A DNA stretch of 64,000 nt from Paraburkholderia atlantica (GTDB taxonomy: Bacteria > Pseudomonadota > Gammaproteobacteria > Burkholderiales > Burkholderiaceae): positions 124,001 through 188,000 of the forward strand of contig NZ_WHNQ01000011.1 in the NCBI RefSeq assembly GCF_009362785.1, given 5' to 3'. Shown here one piece after another: positions 25,538 to 34,813 of this stretch (position 1 is the first letter of the stretch; the number at the start of each line of letters is the position of its first letter). The notes under the pieces are model-generated. The model made no database searches and was not told the origin of the DNA. It worked only from the letters and a program-made list of their open reading frames with translations. Position numbers and translations under genes: made by a program.

Positions 25538-28500
25538 TCACTTCAACCCGAAATCGACCCGCGTCGTCGCACCCTTGTCCTTGATATCGTCGGCATTCAT
25601 CTTCGGCGCGACGATAAACACGCGACTGCTGTCGATCTTGCCCTCCAGATACTGTTGCACGCTCTGCGCGCGCTGCTGCGCAAGCTGCCGCAGGCTCGCT
25701 TCGTCGATCGGCGCATTGGCCGCGAGCGCGCCCTTCATGTCGTCGTCCGGCAGCGTCTTCGTCATGCCGATGAAGTTGCGCGGCTTCTTGAAGTCGGAGG
25801 ACTTGTAGGCCTTGGTCAGATACTTGTCGTAGTCTTCCTGATCGACCGTGATCGTCGACGGATCGACGCTCTCGCCATTACCCACCGCATCCTTGATCTT
25901 CTGCCGCTTGACCATCTGATCGACGTACCGCGTGCGCAGCGCCGGCTCGTCGACCTTCGGATCGACGCGGCCGATCAGGTCCATACGGATCGACGGCTTG
26001 TCGGTGAGCGCCTTCACGATCGTGTCGAGTTTCTGCTTGTCGGCGTCGGTCAGCGTGGCCGAGCCGGCCTCGAATTCGACGTAGCCGAGGTCCTCGCCAT
26101 TGCCGCCGAACGCATGCGCGATCAGCGTGAACGGCGCGGTCACCGCCTTCTCGAGCAGATTGAGCACCGCATGCCAGATCAGCCCGCCGATGCTGAACTC
26201 GGGGTTCGACAGCGAGCCCGACACCGGCAGGTTCACGTCGATCTCGCCACGCGAGTTCTTCAGTAGAGAGATCGCGAAACGCACCGGCAGCTTGGTCGCG
26301 GTATCGTTGTCGATGTGATCGCCGAACGTCAGCTGATCGATAAACAGATGGTTGTTCGCGTTCAGTTGATCGTTCGCAAGCTGATAGTGCAGATCAACGT
26401 TGAGCTTGCCCTTCGTGATCGGATAGCCCGCGTATTTCGCCGAATACGGCGTCAGGTTGGTCAGCTCGATGTCGTGCGCGGTCGCGGTCAGATCGAGCGC
26501 CGGTTTCGCAATCAGGGGATTGACGGTGCCGCGGATCGTCAGCGGACCGTTGGCCGCGAGTTTTGCGGCGACGTCGACCGGTGCGGACGTGGTCGATTCC
26601 GTACCGAACGCGCCAATCGTGCCCTGAATGTCGACTAGGTTCGCCGTGTAGTTCGGCTTGATGAAGTTGTCGGTGTAGGTAACGCGGCCCTGTTGCAACA
26701 CCAGTTGCCCGAAGTGCATCTTGACCGGGTTTTGTGACGGCGTTGCGGCCGTGGCGGCGGCCGCAGCCGCGGTGGTTGCCTTGCCCGGCGTTGCAGCCGA
26801 CGCTGCCGCGACCGGCGCCGGCGCCGACGCCGCGACCGCCTCGGACACCGCCTCGGGCGTCAGCGGAATCGGGTGCGAACCGCTCTTGCTGCGCGTCAGC
26901 GACTGTGATGTACCGCCCTCGTGCGCGACCACATCCTTCAGGTTCAGCTTGCCTTGCGCGTCGAGCAGTACGCGGCCATAGAACTTCGAGAACGTCACGC
27001 GCCCCGCATCGACCGCGGTCCCGCCGTGCTCGTCGTAATCGGCCTTCAGGTTCGTCAGCGCAAGCGAGCCCCAGCCCGCGAACAGGTCGGACGTCGCCTT
27101 GTCGATCAGCCGCACGGCCACGAGCGCCATGTCGCCGCGAAAGTTCGCCTTCAGCGACTTCGCCTGGCTGACCGAGAGATCTCCGTTCGCATTCAGCAGC
27201 GCGCTCGCGAGCGACGCGTTCAGCTTGCTGCCGAAGTACGGCTCGAACGCGGCCGCGTCGAGCTGGTTCGCGTTGACCTTGACGGCCAGCTTCAGCGGCG
27301 TCGCGGTCACGTCGCCCTTCACGCCGAGCGAGCCCTTTTTGTTCAACGTCGCCTGCAGGTCGACCGGCAGCGGGCGGCTCAGGTCGTCGCTGATTTGCTG
27401 CACCTTCAATTGCACCGGCGTAAAGCTCAGCTTGACCGGCTGCGACGTCGTGTTGTCGGTGAACTCGGCGGTCGCGTCTTTGAGCGTCAATTCGCCGATC
27501 TTGTAGCGCCATGCCGGGCCCTCGGCCTGCGCTTTTTTCGCCGCGTGAATCGCCGTGCGCTCCGTCGCCTGTTGATGCGACCCCGCGAGCGAGTTCAGAT
27601 TGATGGTGCCGTCCCTCAGGCGCTGCGCGTCGACCGCGAGGCCGGTTGCGGCCACGCTCGTCACGTCGGCGGTGCGCGCCGCGACGTCGACCTGCTTGAC
27701 TACCACGTTGCCCTGCGCGAGCGAAATCACCGGCGTCTTGTCGCCGCGCGCCGCGAGCTTCACCGCCTGCATGTCCAGCTGCGTGTCCGCGACCATCAGC
27801 GCCATCGGCGACTTCGACCAGTTCGCGTCGATTTTCGTCGTGGCGGACAACGCACCGTCGAGCACCTGTGCGGACGTCGCGGTGTCGAGATACGGCTGCA
27901 GCGGCGGCAACTTCAGCGACTTCAAATCGAGCTTCGCGCTCGCCGTCTTCGCTGCGAGGCCGACCGTGCCATCAGCGGCGAGCGAACCGCCACCCTCCTT
28001 CAGGTTCGTGTTCAGCGTGTAGTGCGCCGGCGCCGCCGAGAGCGTCGAGAAATCGGTCAACGTAACCGCGAGATTTTGCAGACCGGCTTCGACCGGACGA
28101 GACGCAGCCTCGTCGTGTACTTTCACGGTGCCGTCGCTGAGCGTGAAACGTTTGATCGCGACGTCGAACGGTGGGGCCGCTTTTTCGGCGGCGGCGGTTT
28201 CGGGTTTGGTATTCGCGTTCGCGGTTTCCTTTGCCGCCGGTTTTTCCGGCGCGGGCGCAAACATATGCTCGACGCTCAATACGCCGTTCCTGTCGCGCGC
28301 GAGACTCGCGCTCGGCGCGTCGATGCGGATATCGTCGAAGTGATAGACGCTCCTCAACGGTTCGAGCGATGCAGCCGCCACATGCACCGTGCGCGCGGCG
28401 AAAAACGGCGCCTTGCCCTGATCCTGCACGTCGACATCGCTCAGGTCGACGGTGCCGGCCACGCGCAGCGACGGCGTATCGTTCGCCATCACGAAGTTCA

Positions 28501-29320
28501 GCTTCAGGTCGGTGGACAGCTTGCCCGACTGCACGATCACCGGCAGCTTCGACGGCGCATAGGACACCAGCTTCGGCACGTCGAGATCGTCGAAGCGCAG
28601 CGACACTTCCGACTCGCGCGACGCCGCGAACGGCTTGGTCCTGCCGTCGATCGCGAGCTGACTGTCGCCGTCGATGCGTGCGCGCAGCAGCGGCTCGACG
28701 AAGATATCGGTCTTCGACGGCAGCGTCGCGATGAACGGAATGCCGAGCTTCCATTGATCGATCACGTGGCTCGTGCCGAGCACGCGGTCGTCGAACTTGA
28801 CCTGGCCGTTTTCGACGCGAATGTTGGAGACGGAGAACTGCGTCGGCTTGCTGTTCGGTGTTGCCGGCTGATTCGCGAACTTCTCGATCAGGTCGCTGAA
28901 ATTGAAGTGCTGCGCATCGAGGCGAACGAGATGAAAGCGAGGCGAATCGACCTGCACTTCGTCGACGATCGGCGCGCCGCGAAACAGCGAACTCCACGAC
29001 GGCTTCACGATGAGCCGCGAAATATCGACGAAGTCACCCGCGCCGCCGCGCTCGCCGATATGCACGTTGTCGGCCTCGAAACGCAGGGTGTACGGATTGA
29101 GCGCGATACGGCCGATCGACGCCGGCCGGTCGAGCTGCTTGCTCAGTTGTTGGCTCGCGATATGGCGAATCAGAGGCGGCGCCGCGAAAAAGCCGAGCAA
29201 GCCGATCACGACGACGAAGATCAACAGACCGACGAGAATTCGCCGCGTACGGTGCGACTGCGCGACTGCGCGCACAGTCTGAATGGAGGAGGCTAACGAT
29301 GCTTTATTGAGGCTTGCCAT
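25538..29320 (-). CDS. Very large AsmA-like DUF748 envelope protein
   Basis: A 1260-aa protein with one N-terminal membrane anchor (about residues 28-48, ILVGLLIFVVVIGLLGFF) and a long periplasmic body of repeated beta-rich AsmA/DUF748 modules (for example DRPASIGRIALNPYTLRFE, LAVKVNANQLDAAAFEPYFG and VNLPVSGSLSNPEFSIGGLI). The last 200 residues contain an OmpA-like segment (FEAGSATLTDADKQKLDTIV, then RAQSVQQYLEGKIDSSRVF). AsmA-type proteins are thought to move phospholipid between membranes or to aid outer-membrane assembly. A Thr/Ala-rich linker near 850 is low complexity. ATG 29320 is preferred; a TTG at 29347 would add nine residues. It is monocistronic. Confidence 0.85.
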   Translation of the reverse strand: MASLNKASLASSIQTVRAVAQSHRTRRILVGLLIFVVVIGLLGFFAAPPLIRHIASQQLSKQLDRPASIGRIALNPYTLRFEADNVHIGERGGAGDFVDISRLIVKPSWSSLFRGAPIVDEVQVDSPRFHLVRLDAQHFNFSDLIEKFANQPATPNSKPTQFSVSNIRVENGQVKFDDRVLGTSHVIDQWKLGIPFIATLPSKTDIFVEPLLRARIDGDSQLAIDGRTKPFAASRESEVSLRFDDLDVPKLVSYAPSKLPVIVQSGKLSTDLKLNFVMANDTPSLRVAGTVDLSDVDVQDQGKAPFFAARTVHVAAASLEPLRSVYHFDDIRIDAPSASLARDRNGVLSVEHMFAPAPEKPAAKETANANTKPETAAAEKAAPPFDVAIKRFTLSDGTVKVHDEAASRPVEAGLQNLAVTLTDFSTLSAAPAHYTLNTNLKEGGGSLAADGTVGLAAKTASAKLDLKSLKLPPLQPYLDTATSAQVLDGALSATTKIDANWSKSPMALMVADTQLDMQAVKLAARGDKTPVISLAQGNVVVKQVDVAARTADVTSVAATGLAVDAQRLRDGTINLNSLAGSHQQATERTAIHAAKKAQAEGPAWRYKIGELTLKDATAEFTDNTTSQPVKLSFTPVQLKVQQISDDLSRPLPVDLQATLNKKGSLGVKGDVTATPLKLAVKVNANQLDAAAFEPYFGSKLNASLASALLNANGDLSVSQAKSLKANFRGDMALVAVRLIDKATSDLFAGWGSLALTNLKADYDEHGGTAVDAGRVTFSKFYGRVLLDAQGKLNLKDVVAHEGGTSQSLTRSKSGSHPIPLTPEAVSEAVAASAPAPVAAASAATPGKATTAAAAAATAATPSQNPVKMHFGQLVLQQGRVTYTDNFIKPNYTANLVDIQGTIGAFGTESTTSAPVDVAAKLAANGPLTIRGTVNPLIAKPALDLTATAHDIELTNLTPYSAKYAGYPITKGKLNVDLHYQLANDQLNANNHLFIDQLTFGDHIDNDTATKLPVRFAISLLKNSRGEIDVNLPVSGSLSNPEFSIGGLIWHAVLNLLEKAVTAPFTLIAHAFGGNGEDLGYVEFEAGSATLTDADKQKLDTIVKALTDKPSIRMDLIGRVDPKVDEPALRTRYVDQMVKRQKIKDAVGNGESVDPSTITVDQEDYDKYLTKAYKSSDFKKPRNFIGMTKTLPDDDMKGALAANAPIDEASLRQLAQQRAQSVQQYLEGKIDSSRVFIVAPKMNADDIKDKGATTRVDFGLK

Positions 29321-29500
29321 GCTCGATGTGGAGGAATGCGGCGGCAAGCCCGCCGCGAAAAACAGAGATCCCGCAAGCGGCAGTATAAGTCTTGAATCAA
29401 TGGTTAGACAGGAATGTCAGGCCCGCCTTCACGATTCGTGCTGCTGACTGACCGGCTTTCCCGCGAAGAATTCTCGCGAGCGTTAAATAACGAAACCGGA

Positions 29501-29525
29501 CGGCGCGCGGTTTGCCCGCGCGCCG
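29501..29525 (-). terminator. Hairpin after the DUF1254 gene
   Basis: CGGCGCGCGG and CCGCGCGCCG pair over 10 bp with a 5-nt loop, 6 bp downstream of the DUF1254 stop. The minus-strand tail TCCGGTTTCGTTATTT is only partly T-rich, so it is a probable rather than certain terminator. Confidence 0.55.
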
Positions 29526-29531
29526 TTCACA

Positions 29532-30950
29532 TCATTGCCGCACGACCGGCGGCGGCTGCCAGCTGCCGTCGGCGGCTTGCGGCTTCGGCGCATACAGGCG
29601 CAGCACCAGTTGCATATCCGCGCGCGGTGCGGGCAGCCAGTTGCCGGTGCGGCTGCGCGTCGACGACACGACCACGTCGAGCGAACCATCGCGATTGCGG
29701 CGCGCGCCATTGCGATCGCCAACCGCGAGCCGCGCCGGCGCGTTCTCGCTCAGCGCGCCATCCTTCGTGTACGCGGTGATCGTCCAGAATCCGCGCACCG
29801 GTGGCAGCTGGTTCGCCGCGAAGTGGATCACGTAGCGATTCGCGCCGTTCAGCGTGTTGCCGTCGCTGTCCTGCGTGACGACCGCGCGGACTTCGTCATC
29901 CTTCGTTCCGATCCCCAACTGCGCGCTCGCCGCATAGGCGCGCAATCCATAGTCGGGACCATAGTTGCCGACGGCGTCGCCGAACCAGCTCCAGCCGTTC
30001 GCGCTCAGCAGATTCGACGGCGGCGTCGCGACGCGCTCGCGACCGTCGGCGAGACCGGCCGCGAGCACATTGGACGACTTCGGCAGCTTCACGGGATCGC
30101 CAGGCGTCACGCCGAGGTCGGCGAGGAATTTGAGCGCGTGCGGATCGGCCGGTGTCGGCGGATTGTCAGGCAATGCGTCGGCAAGACGGCCGAAAAAGGC
30201 GCTCGCGTCGAGCGCGGCGACCTGCTGAGCCGGCGTGCGGCTCGGGCCCGCGACGCCGCTTGCGTAACCGCGCGGCGGCACCGCCGGCTCCGCGTCGCCG
30301 ACGAACACGCTCAGCGGTTCAAGACGGATCGCTTGCTGCAGCTTGCGCACCGCGTTCAGATCGCGCGCGCCGCCGGACTGGATGCGCACGCTGATCCATG
30401 CGTTGCGGGTCGGCACCTCGACGCGCTTCGCGCCCTTCGGCAACTCGCCGTTCCAGCCCGGTGCGACGAACGCGATCGTCTGCGCGCGCAGGCCCTTCGC
30501 GGTGCCCGTGCCCGCGGCGAGCTGCGGCCCGGTCGACCAAGCGACGTTGGTCCACATGTCGAGCACGCGCGCATCGACGTAACGGCCATGTGAATCAGGT
30601 AGCGCGAGGATCACCGGCTCGGTGGCAAGGTCGAGCCAGCCGGTCGAGTCGAGCGTGTCGAGGCTCGGCTGCGGCGGGTTGGTCGCGCCGATCGGCGGCA
30701 GCGCCTGCGCGTGACGCAGCGTGTTGAACGGAGCCTGGCCCGGCTCGGTGCCGACCGCCGCATCGCGCGCGGCACTCATCAGCACGAGCGGATAGCCGAA
30801 TACGTACGAGTCGGCGACTTCGTCCTTGACCCAGCCGTTGCTTTGTTGCGTGGCAGTGGGGGTCGACGCGCAGCTGGCCAGCAGTGCGAGACCCGCGAGC
30901 GATACGCAGGTTCGTTGCAGCAAAAACAGTTCTCGGAGATTTTTTATCAT
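29532..30950 (-). CDS. DUF1254/DUF1214 domain lipoprotein
   Basis: A 472-aa exported protein. The N-terminus has a hydrophobic segment ending in a lipobox LLASCA (Cys at about 26), so it is probably lipid-anchored. DUF1254 occupies about residues 45-175 (DEVADSYVFGYPLVLMSAAR, then DTLDSTGWLDLATEPVILAL and YVDARVLDMWTNVAWSTG) and DUF1214 the C-terminal third (FAANQLPPVRGFWTITAY, then GALSENAPARLAVGDR and DMQLVLRLYAP). The function of this pair is not established. ATG 30950 (MIKNLREL) puts the signal at the N-terminus; the frame extending to 31031 adds a Cys-rich unlikely leader. It stands alone. Confidence 0.85.
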   Translation of the reverse strand: MIKNLRELFLLQRTCVSLAGLALLASCASTPTATQQSNGWVKDEVADSYVFGYPLVLMSAARDAAVGTEPGQAPFNTLRHAQALPPIGATNPPQPSLDTLDSTGWLDLATEPVILALPDSHGRYVDARVLDMWTNVAWSTGPQLAAGTGTAKGLRAQTIAFVAPGWNGELPKGAKRVEVPTRNAWISVRIQSGGARDLNAVRKLQQAIRLEPLSVFVGDAEPAVPPRGYASGVAGPSRTPAQQVAALDASAFFGRLADALPDNPPTPADPHALKFLADLGVTPGDPVKLPKSSNVLAAGLADGRERVATPPSNLLSANGWSWFGDAVGNYGPDYGLRAYAASAQLGIGTKDDEVRAVVTQDSDGNTLNGANRYVIHFAANQLPPVRGFWTITAYTKDGALSENAPARLAVGDRNGARRNRDGSLDVVVSSTRSRTGNWLPAPRADMQLVLRLYAPKPQAADGSWQPPPVVRQ

Positions 30951-31245
30951 TCGTTCAGAGTGCGGAGCATGCAGTCCTATAGGAGATGCCGGTGTGCAGC
31001 GCCACGTGCATGCGCGGTTCTCCCGAAACACTGCGCAGCGAGTCCGCGGATTGCGATTCCGACAACCTCGCGTTGTATCGTATCCTTCCTAGCCAGGCAA
31101 GCACAAAGCAGCGTCGTTGCCACATTATGTTCCCGCGCCAACGGCTCGCGCGAGCGCGTCATGCTTTTTGATTTGCGGGTCCGTCGAACCGCCTTCTTGC
31201 CGATTCGCCCCCACTCTTTCGTCGTCCTGCATTCGGAGCGTTTCA

Positions 31246-31893
31246 ATGTACATGCCCGCCCATTTCGAAGAGAACCGTCCAGAGGTTCTTCACCGCCTGA
31301 TCGCCGAGCACCCGTTCGGCGCGCTGATTACGCACGGCCCCAATGGGCTCGATGCGAATCATTTGCCGTTCGAGGCGCAGGCGGACGCGGCGGATTCGTC
31401 ACGACTGGTACTGCGCGCGCACGTCGCGCGGGCGAACCCGGTCTGGCAGGAAGCCGCGGCTAGTCCCGAAGCGCTCGTGATCTTCCAGGGGCCCACCGCC
31501 TATATTTCGCCGAGCTGGTACCCCAGCAAACACGAAACGCACAAGCAGGTGCCGACCTACAACTATATGGTCGTGCATGCACATGGCAGGATTGTGGTGC
31601 ATGACGATGAATCGTTCGTGCGCGGCCTCGTCGCGCGGCTCACGCGCAAGATGGAAGCCGGCGAGCCGGTGCCGTGGAAGATGGGCGACGCGCCGGCCGA
31701 CTACATCGCACAGATGCTCGGCGCGATCGTCGGTATCGAGATCGAGGTGACGCGCCTCGTCGGCAAATGGAAGCTCGGCCAGAACAAGGCGGCCGAAGAC
31801 CGGCGCGGCGCGGCGCAAACGCTGCTCGCGCGCGACGGCGATCAACAGAAAGCGGTGGGACAGGCGATGCTCGATGCGCCGCCGGCGTTTTGA
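31246..31893 (+). CDS. PaiB-family FMN-binding protein
   Basis: A 215-aa protein with the split-barrel flavin-binding fold of Bacillus PaiB (FMN_bind_2). Family landmarks are the start MYMPAHFEENRPEVLHRLI, then HPFGALITHG, LEANH-type DANHLPFE, VIFQGPTAYISPSWYPSKHE and VPTYNYMVVHAHG. The C-terminal helix contains the conserved GIEIEVTRLVGKWKLGQN. PaiB is often annotated as a negative regulator of sporulation and protease genes, but it may act through haem or flavin binding. ATG 31246 has GGAG eight bases upstream. It lies just before copA; there is an independent copper-type promoter between them. Confidence 0.88.
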   Translation: MYMPAHFEENRPEVLHRLIAEHPFGALITHGPNGLDANHLPFEAQADAADSSRLVLRAHVARANPVWQEAAASPEALVIFQGPTAYISPSWYPSKHETHKQVPTYNYMVVHAHGRIVVHDDESFVRGLVARLTRKMEAGEPVPWKMGDAPADYIAQMLGAIVGIEIEVTRLVGKWKLGQNKAAEDRRGAAQTLLARDGDQQKAVGQAMLDAPPAF

Positions 31894-31914
31894 CGGCGGC
31901 CGCATAATCCGGTC

Positions 31915-31945
31915 TTGACCTTCCCATCATGGGAAGGTCGATACT
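31915..31945 (+). promoter_or_regulatory. CueR-type (MerR family) copper-responsive promoter of copA
   Basis: -35 TTGACC (31915-31920) and -10 GATACT (31940-31945) are separated by 19 bp, the long spacer typical of MerR-family promoters. The spacer carries the dyad ACCTTCC-N7-GGAAGGT (31918-31938), the standard CueR box. Transcription would start near 31952, which rules out the ATG at 31929 as the copA start. Confidence 0.92.
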
Positions 31946-31988
31946 GGCTTCACCATGCGGCCCAATGCCGCCACGAGCCTTGCCTGCC

Positions 31989-34631
31989 ATGACCGGACTT
32001 GCCAACCCGCAGCGCCCCGCCGACGCTGCCGCCTCATCTTCACCCACGCGCGTCGTCGAACTCGACATCGGCGGGATGACTTGCGCGTCGTGCGCGAGCC
32101 GCGTCGAAAAAGCGCTGACCAAGCTGCCGGGAGTGGCGCGCGCATCGGTGAATCTCGCAACCGAGCGCGCCCGCGTGGAAAGCGACGCGGCGCTCGCGCC
32201 TGAGCAACTGGCCGATGCCGTGCGCAAGGCCGGATACGAAGCGACACCGGTCGCGACCGCCGATGTCGCCGAACAGACAATCGCGACGCAAACCACGACA
32301 CCCGCCGTCACGCCGCTAAGCACTGAACTGGAGATCGGCGGCATGACTTGCGCCGCCTGCGCGTTGCGCGTTGAAAAGGCGCTCGCGAAGGTGCCTGGCG
32401 TCGCGCGCGCGTCGGTCAATCTGGCAACCGAAACCGCCATCGTTCATCAGCAAGGCACCGCATCCGCCGATGCCGCCGCGCTGATCGCCGCCGTCAGGAA
32501 AGCCGGCTACGAAGCGACGCTGAGCGCGCCGCCTGCTGCTGTCGGTCCGGCCGAGACGACGGCAGCTACGGCCGCCTCGACTGGCGACGTCAGCGACATC
32601 GTCGACACGACGCCCACCCCCGCCGTCGACCGCAAGCAGATTCAAACCCGCCGCGACCTCGCGAGCGTCGTCGCGTCCGCGCTGCTGACGCTGCCGCTCG
32701 TCGCGCCGATGTTCGGCGAATGGTTCGGCCTGCACGCAATGTTGCCGGCGTGGCCGCAGTTCGTGCTCGCGTCGATCGTCCAGTTCGTGTTCGGCGCGCG
32801 CTTCTATCGCGCCGCCTGGCGCGCGGTGCGCGCCGGCGCGGGCAACATGGACCTGCTGGTCGCGCTCGGCACATCGGCGGCGTACGGCGTCAGCGTCTAC
32901 GAACTCGCGGTGCATCCGGGCGACACGATGCATCTGTACTTCGAGGCATCGGCGGTCGTGATCACGCTGGTGCGCTTCGGCAAATGGCTCGAGGCACGCG
33001 CGAAGCGCCAGACCACCGACGCGATCCGTGCGCTCAACGCGCTGCGCCCCGAACGGGCGCGCATCCGCGACGGCGCGGGCGAACGCGAGGTGCCGCTCGC
33101 ACAGGTGCGGGTCGGCACCATCGTGATCGTGCGGCCGGGCGAGCGCGTGCCGGTCGACGGCGCGGTGCTCGAAGGCCGCACACATATCGACGAAGCGCTG
33201 ATCACCGGCGAAAGCCTGCCGGTGCCGAAGCAGACCGGCGACGCCGTCACGGCCGGCTCGATCAACGGCGAAGGCGCGCTCGTGGTGACGACCACCGCGA
33301 TCGGCGCAGAGACGACGCTCGCGCGCATCATCCGACTCGTCGAAAGCGCGCAGGCCGAGAAGGCGCCGATCCAGCGGCTCGTCGACCGCGTCAGTGAGGT
33401 CTTCGTGCCGGCGATTCTCGCGCTCGCCGCGCTGACGCTGATCGGCTGGCTGATCGCCGGCGCGGGCGCGGAAACCGCGATCCTGAACGCGGTCGCGGTG
33501 CTGGTGATTGCCTGCCCGTGCGCGCTCGGACTCGCGACACCCGCCGCGATCATGGCCGGCACCGGCGTCGCCGCGCGCCACGGCGTGCTGATCAAGGACG
33601 CGGAAGCGCTCGAAATCGCGCATCGCGTGTCGATCGTCGCGTTCGACAAAACCGGCACGCTGACGCTCGGCCAGCCATCGGTCACGGCGTTCGAGCCGGT
33701 CGGCGGCATGGACCGCGACGAAGCGCTCGCGCTCGCGGCGGCGGTTCAGCGGCACAGCGACCATCCGCTGGCGCGGGCGGTAGTGCGCGCGCACGAGGCT
33801 CAACTCGGGCACATGGCCGGCGAACACAAAGGCGGCCCAAGCGCCACCGCCGCTCGCGCCGTTGCCGGCCGGGGTGTCGAAGCCGACGTCGACGGCCGCA
33901 CGCTCGCGCTCGGCAGCACACGCTGGCTGCGCGAGCTCGACATTGCTCTGCCGCCCGCGCTCTCCGACCGCGCAAGGGAACTCGAAGCGGCGGGCAACAC
34001 GGTGTCATGGCTGATCACGCGCGCGCCCGACTCCCCCGAAGCGCTCGCGCTGATCGCGTTCGGCGACACGGTGAAGCCGAGCGCGCGCGCTGCCGTCGCG
34101 CGGCTCGCGCAAATGGGCATCCGCAGCGTGCTCGTGACCGGCGATAACCACGGCAGTGCGGCGAGCGTCGCGCGGGCGCTCGGCATCGACGAATTCCACG
34201 CCGAGGTGCTGCCCGACGACAAGGCCCGCGTGATCCGCGACCTGAAGATGCGCCACGCCGGCATCGTCGCGATGGCGGGCGACGGCATCAACGACGCCCC
34301 CGCGCTCGCCGCCGCCGACATCGGCATCGCGATGGCAACCGGCACCGACGTCGCCATGCACGCCGCCGGCATCACGCTGATGCGCGGCGACCCGGCGCTG
34401 GTCGCCGATGCGATCGACATCTCGCGCAAAACCTGGCGCAAGATCCAGCAGAACCTGTTCTGGGCATTCGTGTACAACCTGATCGGCATTCCGCTGGCCG
34501 CGTTCGGCTTGCTCAATCCGATGCTCGCGGGCGCGGCGATGGCGTTTTCGAGCGTCAGCGTCGTCACGAATGCGCTGCTGCTGCGGACGTGGCGCACAGC
34601 GCCCGGTCGCGCGGTCGATCAGACGCGCTGA
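31989..34631 (+). CDS. copA: Copper-exporting P1B-type ATPase
   Basis: CopA pumps Cu(I) out of the cytoplasm using ATP. From ATG 31989 it is 880 aa; ATG 31965 is an alternative, while 31929 precedes the predicted transcript start. It has two heavy-metal-binding domains with GMTCASC (C32, C35) and GMTCAAC (C121, C124), about eight membrane segments from residue 225 on, the metal-path CPC at 509-511, the phosphorylated D553 in DKTGT, the SDHPLARA histidine-proline motif and GDGINDAPAL. The CueR-type promoter confirms copper as substrate. The regulator gene is not adjacent. Confidence 0.95.
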   Translation: MTGLANPQRPADAAASSSPTRVVELDIGGMTCASCASRVEKALTKLPGVARASVNLATERARVESDAALAPEQLADAVRKAGYEATPVATADVAEQTIATQTTTPAVTPLSTELEIGGMTCAACALRVEKALAKVPGVARASVNLATETAIVHQQGTASADAAALIAAVRKAGYEATLSAPPAAVGPAETTAATAASTGDVSDIVDTTPTPAVDRKQIQTRRDLASVVASALLTLPLVAPMFGEWFGLHAMLPAWPQFVLASIVQFVFGARFYRAAWRAVRAGAGNMDLLVALGTSAAYGVSVYELAVHPGDTMHLYFEASAVVITLVRFGKWLEARAKRQTTDAIRALNALRPERARIRDGAGEREVPLAQVRVGTIVIVRPGERVPVDGAVLEGRTHIDEALITGESLPVPKQTGDAVTAGSINGEGALVVTTTAIGAETTLARIIRLVESAQAEKAPIQRLVDRVSEVFVPAILALAALTLIGWLIAGAGAETAILNAVAVLVIACPCALGLATPAAIMAGTGVAARHGVLIKDAEALEIAHRVSIVAFDKTGTLTLGQPSVTAFEPVGGMDRDEALALAAAVQRHSDHPLARAVVRAHEAQLGHMAGEHKGGPSATAARAVAGRGVEADVDGRTLALGSTRWLRELDIALPPALSDRARELEAAGNTVSWLITRAPDSPEALALIAFGDTVKPSARAAVARLAQMGIRSVLVTGDNHGSAASVARALGIDEFHAEVLPDDKARVIRDLKMRHAGIVAMAGDGINDAPALAAADIGIAMATGTDVAMHAAGITLMRGDPALVADAIDISRKTWRKIQQNLFWAFVYNLIGIPLAAFGLLNPMLAGAAMAFSSVSVVTNALLLRTWRTAPGRAVDQTR

Positions 34632-34813
34632 GCCGCGCAGGAACACCTTCCCGCTAGTCCTTTTTTGGGGGGCCCGTTGCGGCCCCTTTCAGCCTGTTGC
34701 GGCCGGCTTTCATTCACCCTCAAGCCCGCCGTCTCCCGAGCCGTAAACCAATCATCGATGCCGATCGCGGCCACACCCGACGAGCATCGCCTATCCCCAT
34801 TTCACGCCTGCCC

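Noticed and set aside
26921..29296. A 791-codon plus-strand frame opposite the DUF748 gene
   Set aside because: Arg/Leu/Val-rich composition and no recognisable motifs; the minus-strand frame encodes a clear membrane-anchored DUF748 protein.
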